Shown in pieces: positions 57,275 through 64,000 of a stretch of DNA of 64,000 bases. Each line of letters starts with the position of its first letter. Positions within the stretch are counted from its first letter, which is position 1. This DNA comes from AP-15 sp963701815 (GTDB lineage: Bacteria; Pseudomonadota; Alphaproteobacteria; ATCC43930; CGMCC-115725): positions 124,001 through 188,000 of the forward strand of contig CAVPBN010000004.1 in NCBI GenBank assembly GCA_963701815.1. The letters are read 5' to 3'. A model generated the notes under the pieces. The model did not search any database. It had not been told where the DNA came from and saw nothing but the letters and a program-made list of their open reading frames with translations. The position numbers and the translations under genes are program-made.

Positions 57275-58328
57275 ATGGAATTCGGCATGTTTCACGAGTT
57301 TCCGTCGCTGCCGGGCCGCACCGAGAGCGAGGCCTTCGACGAGGCGCTCGAACAGGTCGACGCGGCCGAGCGTTGGGGGCTCGACGTGATGTGGCTGGCC
57401 GAACTGCATTTCGAACCGCGCCGGTCGGTCCTGTCGGCGCCGCTCAGCATCGCCAGCGCCATCGCCGCGCGGACCCGGCGCATGAAGATCGGGATCGCCG
57501 TCCAGGTATTGCCGTTGTGTCATCCCTTGCGCCTCGCCGAGGAAGCGGCGACCGTCGATCAGCTCAGCCACGGCCGGCTGATCCTCGGCGTCGGTCGCAG
57601 CGGGGTCGCGCAGACCTATCAAGCCTACGGCGTGCCCTACGCCGAGAGCCAGGACCGCTTTCGCGAAATTCTCGACATTCTGCAGCGGGCCTGGACCGAA
57701 CCGAGTTTTTCCTACGAAGGCCGGTACCATCATTTCAAAGAGGTTTCGCTGGTGCCGAAGCCGTACCAGAAGCCGGTGCCGCCGATCCGCATCGCCGCCA
57801 GCACGCCCGATACCTTTCCGGCGATCGGTCGGCGCGGCGCCCCGGTCTTCGCCTCGGTGCGCCACACCACGTGGTCCGATCTTGCCGGGCAGGTCCGCAG
57901 CTATCAAGACGCCTGGGCGGCCGCCGGCCATCCGGGCCGCGGAGAGGTATACGTCTCGGCCCCGACCTACCTCGCCGAGACCGAGGCGCAGGCCCGCGCC
58001 GAGCCGCGCGACAGCATCATGCATTTTTATCGCGAGCAGGCGGCCCTGTTGGAGGGGGCGGCGAAGCTGGTCGATCCCGCGACCGCCGCGCGGCGGATGC
58101 AGCGCGTGCACCAGCTTCGCGCCCGCAGCTATGAGGATGCTTTGGAGATCGAACGTGCTGGTCGGCACTCCCGATCGAATCGCCGAAAAGCTGAAATCGC
58201 TGCAGTCGGAAATCGGCTTGAGCGGCATCCTCGCCGAATTGAACTGCGGCGGCCTGATCCCGCATCGGCAGGTATTGCGCGCGATGCAGCTGCTCTGTCA
58301 GCAGGTCAAGCCGCGGTTTCCCGGGTAG
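57275..58328 (+). CDS. LLM class flavin-dependent oxidoreductase (frameshifted)
   Basis: The roughly 350-residue TIM-barrel flavoenzyme is luciferase-like: MEFGMFHEFPSLPGRTESE, VMWLAELHFEPR and IGIAVQVLPLCHPLRLAEEAA (split) with GRLILGVGRSG. It would use reduced FMN supplied by a reductase to oxygenate or reduce an unknown substrate. The frame breaks at about 58150, after EDALEI, and is restored by removing one base before VLVGTPDRIAEKL. The start at 57275 is the Met of MEFGMF. Confidence 0.88.
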
Positions 58329-58389
58329 AAGCGTCCGCCTGGGCGCCCGGCCTGGGTGCTGTGGGGACGAGGTCCTTCCGGAGCCGGCT

Positions 58390-59178
58390 CTAAATCACCA
58401 GGCGGCCGCCGACGACCAGCAGCACGCCGGCGAGGGTGAGCCGCAATGCCCGGTCGGGGACGCGGATCGTCAGCCAGCTGCCGACGATGATGCCGGGGAT
58501 CGAACCGGTCAGCAACGATCCGAGAACGGCGGTATCGACCGAGCCGATCAGCCAATGGCCGATCCCGGCGATCAAGGTCAACGGCACCGCATGGGCGATG
58601 TCGGAGCCGACAATCCGCGGCGTCGACAGCTTCGGATAAAGCAGGATCAGGGCGGTCACGCCGAGGGCCCCGGCGCCGACCGACGAAACCGAAACGAGCA
58701 CGCCGAGAACGGCGCCGACGACGACCGTCAGAATTGTGGTCCGGCGGGCGCTGATCTCGGGAAGGAGTGCATTGTAGTAGGCCACCAGCGAAGTGCGGAA
58801 GAGTACCGCCAGAGCCGTCGCCACCAATGCAGCGCCGAGCGCGCGCGAGATCAGGCGCGCGGCCTGAGCGCTGCTCAGATCGAAATGCGAGAGTACGATC
58901 AAAGTCAGGGCTGTCGCCGGTACGCTGCCGGTCGCCAGCCGACGGACGACCCGCCAATCGACGGTATGGGTATAGCCGTGCACCACGGTGCCGAAAGTCT
59001 TGGTCACCGCGGCGTAAAGCAGGTCGGTGCCGACCGCCGTCACCGGATGGATGCCGAACAGCAGGATCAGCAGCGGCGTCATCAACGAGCCGCCGCCGAC
59101 CCCGGTCAGGCCGACGAGGACGCCGACACCGAAGCCGGAGAGCGCGTAGAGCGGACTAAAGAAATGGCTCAAATTCAT
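58390..59178 (-). CDS. TauE/SafE family sulfite/anion exporter
   Basis: The 262-residue membrane protein has seven to eight helices and the TauE repeat signatures GFGVGVLVGLTGVGGGSLMTPLL-like (split) near the start and GVLVSVSSVGAGALGVTALI in the second half. Its start at 59178 precedes NLSHFFSPLYAL; a longer in-frame start at 59232 lacks a hydrophobic segment. It probably exports sulfite, sulfonates or other organic anions, but no sulfur genes are adjacent. The ribosome site is weak. Confidence 0.88.
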   Translation of the reverse strand: MNLSHFFSPLYALSGFGVGVLVGLTGVGGGSLMTPLLILLFGIHPVTAVGTDLLYAAVTKTFGTVVHGYTHTVDWRVVRRLATGSVPATALTLIVLSHFDLSSAQAARLISRALGAALVATALAVLFRTSLVAYYNALLPEISARRTTILTVVVGAVLGVLVSVSSVGAGALGVTALILLYPKLSTPRIVGSDIAHAVPLTLIAGIGHWLIGSVDTAVLGSLLTGSIPGIIVGSWLTIRVPDRALRLTLAGVLLVVGGRLVI

Positions 59179-59576
59179 CGAGTCCGCTTCGCCGCCGGTT
59201 TGGATGCGATCACGATGACCGGACGGTTGCACCGCCGGGTGATAAGGGGCGCGCCCGCGATCGGCGCAGGCGCCGGACCCCGCGAAATGTCGGCTTCGGC
59301 CAAAACGACGAACCTCCCGAGCTGCTCAACCAGCCTTGCCTGCCGCGTCCCCGAGCGGCTGCCGATTGCTGCGACGCTCCCTTAAACTCACCGCCGCTCA
59401 ATTTGCCAGCGCTATGGTTAAATGCAGCCGACAGCGCGCCCTGTGGCGACCGCTTGGTTACCTTTGCCGGCTCAAAATGGTAACGTGATGCCGAATCTCG
59501 TCGCGGCGATTGAGAAATTCTCTACGGAAATCTCATTTTATTTTTCGTTTATTGACGATATGCCTACCGATATTTC
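59179..59576. other. 398-bp spacer, no gene recognised
   Basis: No protein with recognisable family features was found here. A small open frame at 59422-59631 overlaps the next gene and lacks a ribosome site. The region is AT-richer near 59500-59570 and precedes a truncated transporter gene. Confidence 0.4.
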
Positions 59577-60218
59577 TCACACCGCCTTCTGGTCTCTTGT
59601 TTGGTCGACGTATTCCGGAACCCGAAAATAGATCCACAGCAGATTTGCCAGCAGTACCGCGCCGGTGACCAGGAATACCCAGTGCACTCCCATGGTCGCC
59701 GCCACGATTCCACCGCTGATCGGACCGAGCGAGTTGCCGAGAAACATCGCCGACGAGGTGATGCCGTACACCGTGCCGCGCTCGGCCCGAGGGACAAGAC
59801 GGCCGACCAGCGCATTGGCGGTCGGCAATATGCCGCCGATGAACAAACCCACCGCGAAGCGCTGGGCGGCGAATGTCCAAAAGCCGGCGGCAAAGGCCTG
59901 CGGCAAGGTCGTCAGGGTGGCTCCCAGCAGGCAGATCAGCAATACCCGGCGATAGCCGATCTTGTCGCTCTTGTTGCCGAGAAACGGCGCCGCCATGACG
60001 TTGGCGAGCCCGGTGATGGAAAAGGCGATCCCGCTCAATGTGGCGATGTCGGGCCGCTCACCGACCAGCTCCTTGACGAACAGGGTCACCACCGGCTGCA
60101 CCGAAATCTTCACGAACGGGTCGGGATCCGGGCGGGCGGCGAGCGACCGGACGAGCGATGTCGCGGCGGCTGCGATTCCGGCGAAAAGTCGGCGAAAAAA
60201 TGAATGACATTCATGCAT
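59577..60218 (-). pseudogene. MFS transporter, C-terminal half only (5'-truncated)
   Basis: The 213-residue frame corresponds to the second half of a drug/metabolite MFS carrier (SVQPVVTLFV, IGYRRVLLICLLGATLT, RLVPRAERGTVYGITSSAMFLGNSLGP, six or so helices). The first six helices are missing; the first 30 residues (MHECHSFFRRLFAG) look non-homologous. It is therefore a 5' truncation in which transcription may begin at a new ATG by chance. It is divergent from an intact MFS gene, with a 15-bp palindrome between. Confidence 0.7.
60200..60214. promoter_or_regulatory. Perfect 15-bp palindrome, operator-like
   Basis: ATGAATG-A-CATTCAT lies in the divergent region between the truncated transporter and the first intact MFS gene, overlapping the 5' end of the former. 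A palindrome of this type is a plausible dimeric regulator site. No regulator gene is in the window. Confidence 0.45.
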
Positions 60219-60223
60219 TGCTG

Positions 60224-60240
60224 CTCTACAGTTTTTGCAA
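60224..60240 (+). promoter_or_regulatory. Conserved upstream element, copy 1
   Basis: CTCTACAGTTTTTGCAA lies 58 bp before the start of the first MFS gene. A near-identical element is 60 bp before the second MFS gene (61685-61701), differing at two positions. Its spacing suggests a promoter or operator duplicated with the gene. Confidence 0.5.
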
Positions 60241-60281
60241 GGTTCGCGTCAGGGACCGATTTCAACTGAGAGGCGAATGCG

Positions 60282-61562
60282 ATGGCGGCGGTCGACAGCG
60301 CGCAGAACATTCCATGGTGGAAGGAGCCGACCAAGGACCAGTGGTACGCCTTTGGCGCAGCATGGTTGGGATGGGTTCTAGATGCCTTTGATTTCACTGT
60401 GTTTTTGCTGATAATGGTGCCGATCGCCAAAGAATTCAACGTCCCGCTGACCGACGTCGCGATCGTCTTCACGTTAACCTTGTGGATGCGCCTTGTCGGC
60501 GCAACGGCGGCGGGCTGGATGGCGGACCGGATGGGCCGCAAGACACCGCTGATGATCTCGATCATCTGGTTCTCGGTGTGCAATTTCATCGCCGGGTTCA
60601 GCCCGACCTTCTGGTTCCTCCTGCTGTTCCGCACCCTCCTCGGCATCGGCATGGGCGCCGAATGGCCGTGCGGCGCGGCGCTGGCGATGGAAACCTGGCC
60701 GACCCGCTCGCGCGGCTTTATGAGCGGCGTGTTGCAGGGCTCATGGGGTCTCGGCTTTCTGCTGTCGAGCGCCTGCTACTGGTTGCTCTACGACCGCTTC
60801 GGCTGGCGCGGCATGCTGTGGATCGGCATTTTGCCGGCATTGGCGATCGTCTATGTTCGCTTTTTCGTCAAGGAACCGGAGGTTTGGATCGAGAACAACC
60901 GGTTGCAGAAGGCACAAAACCGGGTGGTCAAGGCGCCCCTCGCCGCGATCTTCCGCCGCGGCATCATCGGCAATGTGCTCAACGCCTGCTGGTTCCAGTG
61001 CGCCGGCTTTGTCACCTATTATTCGATCAACGCGCTGTTCGCGACCCATCTTCAAAAGGATCTGGGCCTGTCGACCGCGTTGATCGCCACCCCGATCATG
61101 CTGTCGAATTTGTTGGTGTTCCTTGCGAGTTCGAGCTGGGGAATTTTCTCGGACCGGTTCGGCCGGCGCTGGGCCATGATCCTTCCGGCTCTGATCTCGA
61201 TGGCGATCGTTCCGGTCTATCTGTTGTCGCAGGATACGTTGGTGATCGTCGGCGGTTTCGTCTTGATCGGCTTGTTCGCCGGCGGTGGGATGTACGGTCA
61301 GATCCCGGCTTTCCTCAACGAGCGCTATCCGACCGAGGTCCGCGCCACTGCGAGCGCCTTCAGCTACCATGTCGGCGCCATCGCCGGTGGGCTGGTGCCG
61401 CCGATCCTGACCTACTTCGCGACGAGCCCAGGCTGGAACCTCGGCTTTGCGATCCCGATGCTGATCGGCGCGATGCTCGGGCTGGTCAATTTCGTCGTTG
61501 CGCTGCTGCTCGGTCCGGAGACTAAAGGGACCGAAATGGTGGCCGATCTCGTCATCGCCTGA
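60282..61562 (+). CDS. MFS transporter, sugar/organic acid-type, tandem copy 1
   Basis: The 426-residue carrier has 12 predicted helices, the inner-loop motif DRMGRKTPLMIS between TM2 and TM3 and GMGAEWPCGAALAMETWPTRSRGF near TM4-TM5, as in the Jen1/NanT/ShiA-type (sialate or shikimate, lactate) group. It starts MAAVDSAQNIPWWKEPTKDQW. The paralog next door is very similar, so the pair arose by duplication. A rho-independent terminator follows. The substrate is unknown. Confidence 0.9.
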   Translation: MAAVDSAQNIPWWKEPTKDQWYAFGAAWLGWVLDAFDFTVFLLIMVPIAKEFNVPLTDVAIVFTLTLWMRLVGATAAGWMADRMGRKTPLMISIIWFSVCNFIAGFSPTFWFLLLFRTLLGIGMGAEWPCGAALAMETWPTRSRGFMSGVLQGSWGLGFLLSSACYWLLYDRFGWRGMLWIGILPALAIVYVRFFVKEPEVWIENNRLQKAQNRVVKAPLAAIFRRGIIGNVLNACWFQCAGFVTYYSINALFATHLQKDLGLSTALIATPIMLSNLLVFLASSSWGIFSDRFGRRWAMILPALISMAIVPVYLLSQDTLVIVGGFVLIGLFAGGGMYGQIPAFLNERYPTEVRATASAFSYHVGAIAGGLVPPILTYFATSPGWNLGFAIPMLIGAMLGLVNFVVALLLGPETKGTEMVADLVIA

Positions 61563-61589
61563 GCAAAACTCGTTCGATCAGGCACAAGG

Positions 61590-61620
61590 GGCCTCGCCCT
61601 CCGAAAGGGCGGGGCCTTTT
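61590..61620 (+). terminator. Rho-independent terminator after MFS copy 1
   Basis: An 11-bp stem, GGCCTCGCCCT with AGGGCGGGGCC (one G-T wobble), a five-base loop CCGAA and a run of four Ts form a textbook terminator 27 bp after the stop codon. Confidence 0.85.
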
Positions 61621-61684
61621 GTATCCCCGATACCGCCCAAAAGGGAGATCCGACAAAAAACCAAGAGACATCCGCTAAGACCCC

Positions 61685-61701
61685 CTCTACAATTTCTGCA
61701 A
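61685..61701 (+). promoter_or_regulatory. Conserved upstream element, copy 2
   Basis: CTCTACAATTTCTGCAA lies 60 bp before the start of the second MFS gene and matches copy 1 at 60224-60240 at 15 of 17 positions. The following sequence up to the ATG also aligns, including the GGAGGCG ribosome site. Confidence 0.5.
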
Positions 61702-61744
61702 AAGTCTGCCTTAAGGATCAGTATTTCTCAATGGGAGGCGCGCT

Positions 61745-63022
61745 ATGGCGACGGTCGTCGAAAATTTGAAGCCTATCCCGTGGTGGAAGGAGCCGACCAA
61801 GGAGCAATGGCTGGCCTGGTCGGCGGCATGGCTCGGCTGGACGCTCGACGCGTTCGATTTCACGATTTTCCTGCTGATCATGCTGCCGATCTCGCAGGAG
61901 TTTCACGTGCCGCTGACGGCGGTCACCGCGGTCTTCACCCTGACCCTGTGGATGCGGCTGGTCGGGGCCACCGCCTCGGGCTGGCTCTCCGACCGGATCG
62001 GCCGCAAAAAGCCGCTGATGATTTCGATCGGCTGGTACTCGGTGTGCAACTTCATCGCCGCATTTTCGCCGGCCTTCTGGTTTCTGTTTCTGTTTCGCGC
62101 ATTGCTCGGCATCGGCATGGGTGCCGAATGGCCCTGCGGTGCGGCATTGGCGATGGAGTCGTGGCCGATCCGCTCGCGCGGCTATATGGCCGGCGTGCTG
62201 CAAGCCTCATGGGGCATCGGCGCGCTGCTGTCGAGCGCCGCCTACGGTTTGCTCTACACCTCGATCGGCTGGCGCGGTCTGTTGATGATCGGCGTCCTGC
62301 CGGCCCTGTCGATCGTCTATGTGCGGAAGTTTGTGCAAGAGCCGCCGGTCTGGCTCGAAAACCGAAGGCTGCAGCGCCTGCAGCAGCGTGAGGTCAAAGT
62401 GCCGCTGCTCAAGATCTTCAAGCGCGGTCTGCTCCACAATACCATGACCGCGTGCTGGTGGATGGCCAGCGCCTTTGTCGTCGGCTACTCGGTAGGCGGG
62501 CTGTTCCCCACTTATCTGCAAAAGGACCTGCACCTCAGTCCTGGTCTGGTCGCGCTGCCGGTCATGCTGCAGAGCATAGTGTTCTTTTTGTCGGGGTCGC
62601 TGTGGGGTTGGATGGCGGACCGCATCGGCCGCCGCTGGGCGATCATCATCCCCGCCCTGCTGACGATCCCGATCACGCCGCTTTATCTGATGGGCGGCAA
62701 TTACGCGATGATCGTCGTATTCTTCACCATACAGGGCGCCTTCGGCGGCGGCGGCATGCATGTTCTCTATCCGGCTTATCTCGCCGAAAGATTTCCGACC
62801 GAGGTGCGGGCGACCGCGAGCGGGTTCGTCTATCACCAGGGCGCGATCTTTGGCGGCCTGACGGCGCCGGTGATCACCTATTTCGCCATCAACTGGCATT
62901 TAGGGTTCGCGGTCCCGATGGCGATCGGCACTATTCTCGGCTGCATCAGCGTCGCCGCCGCGGTGCTGGCCGGCCCGGAGACGCGCGGCAAGGAGCTGGT
63001 CGCCGAGCTGTCGGTAGCCTGA
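61745..63022 (+). CDS. MFS transporter, sugar/organic acid-type, tandem copy 2
   Basis: The 425-residue carrier is a paralog of the upstream gene, with the same start (MATVVENLKPIPWWKEPTKEQW), the DRIGRKKPLMIS loop and GMGAEWPCGAALAMESWPIRSRGY. The C-terminal half is less conserved between the copies (for example the loop after TM10), suggesting divergence in substrate. A GGGAGG site precedes the start. A terminator-like hairpin follows. Confidence 0.9.
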   Translation: MATVVENLKPIPWWKEPTKEQWLAWSAAWLGWTLDAFDFTIFLLIMLPISQEFHVPLTAVTAVFTLTLWMRLVGATASGWLSDRIGRKKPLMISIGWYSVCNFIAAFSPAFWFLFLFRALLGIGMGAEWPCGAALAMESWPIRSRGYMAGVLQASWGIGALLSSAAYGLLYTSIGWRGLLMIGVLPALSIVYVRKFVQEPPVWLENRRLQRLQQREVKVPLLKIFKRGLLHNTMTACWWMASAFVVGYSVGGLFPTYLQKDLHLSPGLVALPVMLQSIVFFLSGSLWGWMADRIGRRWAIIIPALLTIPITPLYLMGGNYAMIVVFFTIQGAFGGGGMHVLYPAYLAERFPTEVRATASGFVYHQGAIFGGLTAPVITYFAINWHLGFAVPMAIGTILGCISVAAAVLAGPETRGKELVAELSVA

Positions 63023-63071
63023 TACTTTCCGGCATCGATCGGCTCGGTCTTTCGCGCGAGCCGATCGGCCG

Positions 63072-63120
63072 GCCCGCGGCCGGCGTCCACCGATCCGGGG
63101 CCGGCCCGCGGGCATTTTTT
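63072..63120 (+). terminator. Rho-independent terminator after MFS copy 2
   Basis: GCCCGCGGCCGGC pairs with GCCGGC plus CGCGGGC across one bulged base, with a run of six Ts after it. It separates the transporter pair from the binding-protein gene. Confidence 0.75.
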
Positions 63121-63186
63121 ACGGATGCGGGCGGGTGGCTTGGGTCAGGGATCGGAACATCAATCTCGATGGGGAGGAATGGGACA

Positions 63187-64000
63187 ATGCCGGGATGGCG
63201 CAAGACCGCGACCCTGCTGCCGAGCCTTGTCGCCGGGCTGGCGCTCGGCGGATTGACCGCCTTGCCGGCATCGGCCGCCGAGCCGATCAAGATCGGCTTT
63301 GGCATGGGGTTGACCGGCGGCCTTGCCGCCAGCGGCAAGGCGGCGCTGCTGGGAATGAAGATCTGGGAAGACGAAACCAACGCCGAGGGCGGGCTTTTGG
63401 GCCGTCCGGTCAAGCTCGTCTATTACGACGATCAAAGCAACCCGGCCACGGTGCCGGGGATCTTCACCAAATTGCTCGATGTCGACAAGGTCGATCTGGT
63501 CGTCGGCGATTACGGCACCAACCTGCTGGCGCCGGCGATGCCGGTCGTGATGGCGCACCAGATGACGTTCCTCGGGCTGTTCGGGCTCGACGTCAACGGT
63601 CAGTTCCACTACCCGAAATATTTCTCGATGGTGCCGACCGGCGGTCCGCATCCGGCGCAAAGCTTCTCGAAGGGGTTCTTCGATCTGGCGGCGGCGCAGA
63701 ACCCGAAACCGAAGACCCTGGCATTGATCGCCGCCGACGCCGAATTCGCCCGCAACGCCGCCGACGGGGTGCGCGCCAACGCCAAGGCGGCCGGGCTCGA
63801 GATCGTCTACGACAAGACCTACCCGCCGACCACGACCGATTTCAGCCCGATCGTGCGGGCGATCCAGGCGACCAACCCCGATGTCGTCTTCAGCGCCTCC
63901 TATCCGCCGGATTCGGTCGGCATGGTGCGCGCCGTCAGCGAGGTCGGCCTGAAGACCAAACTGTTCGGCGGCGGGTTGGTCGGGCTGCAATACGCTTCGA
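63187..64000 (+). CDS. Branched-chain amino acid-type ABC substrate-binding protein (partial)
   Basis: The gene runs off the right edge; 271 codons are visible. A signal peptide (MPGWRKTATLLPSLVAGLAL up to about residue 30, ending ASAAEP) leads to a type I periplasmic binding fold typical of LivJ/LivK-like proteins. IKIGFGMGLTGGLAASG and LTKLLDVDKVDLVVGDYGT-type segments place it in the Leu/Ile/Val-binding group that also binds amides and aromatics. A GGGGAGG site precedes the start. Permease and ATPase genes are expected beyond the window. Confidence 0.9.
   Translation, partial: MPGWRKTATLLPSLVAGLALGGLTALPASAAEPIKIGFGMGLTGGLAASGKAALLGMKIWEDETNAEGGLLGRPVKLVYYDDQSNPATVPGIFTKLLDVDKVDLVVGDYGTNLLAPAMPVVMAHQMTFLGLFGLDVNGQFHYPKYFSMVPTGGPHPAQSFSKGFFDLAAAQNPKPKTLALIAADAEFARNAADGVRANAKAAGLEIVYDKTYPPTTTDFSPIVRAIQATNPDVVFSASYPPDSVGMVRAVSEVGLKTKLFGGGLVGLQYAS

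Overview
The window is 64 kb of GC-rich DNA that I read as an alphaproteobacterial chromosome, probably Rhodospirillales or Hyphomicrobiales in the broad sense. The evidence is the housekeeping order dgt-argS-SPOR-nagZ-M50 protease-scpA-scpB (37.7-44.5 kb), a DUF4169 protein, RskA-type regulation of an ECF sigma factor, and intergenic repeats of the Bradyrhizobium/Nitrobacter kind. I saw no rRNA, tRNA, CRISPR array, prophage or complete insertion sequence.

Layout. 0-2.9 kb, minus strand: a small amidase-linked protein, a GFA/CENP-V zinc protein, HMG-CoA lyase and a CDF metal transporter. 3.1-5.5 kb: a thiolase and an NDH-2-like flavoprotein. 5.9-11.7 kb: ECF sigma factor, RskA-like anti-sigma factor, a secreted DUF4331 protein, a secreted TPR protein and an EF-hand HupE/UreJ-type membrane protein. 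This is the best candidate for an undescribed envelope system. 12.0-18.4 kb: a peptide/opine-type ABC importer split into three transcription units around a Uma2 nuclease. 18.4-25.7 kb: a minus-strand catabolic region (HpaI-type aldolase, TauD dioxygenase, two VOC proteins, amine oxidase, GST, 2-keto-4-pentenoate hydratase, Gfo/Idh oxidoreductase). 25.9-32.7 kb: a TTC38-like TPR protein, then a tight Na/Pi cotransporter, PPK2 and Ca-type P-ATPase cluster that would link phosphate uptake, polyphosphate and calcium. 32.8-37.5 kb: an orphan hydantoinase B subunit, a DUF4258/DUF2283 toxin-antitoxin-like pair, a vapC remnant and a patatin lipoprotein. 37.7-44.5 kb: the housekeeping operon. 44.5-58.3 kb: mixed metabolic genes including clpB, queC, a SelA-like PLP enzyme, acyl-CoA dehydrogenase, SDR and LLM oxidoreductase. 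58.4-64 kb: a TauE exporter, half of an MFS transporter, two tandem paralogous MFS transporters with duplicated upstream DNA, and the start of a Leu/Ile/Val-type binding protein.

A notable property of the sequence is that at least 19 single-base frameshifts interrupt 16 otherwise well-conserved genes, including clpB, dgt and ScpA-operon neighbours. Seventeen are repaired by removing one base and two by adding one. None shows a shared slippery site or stop codon, so consensus or basecalling error is the simplest explanation. Affected genes are annotated at full length with the shift noted. No window-wide GC or codon statistics were computed; remarks on composition are by eye.
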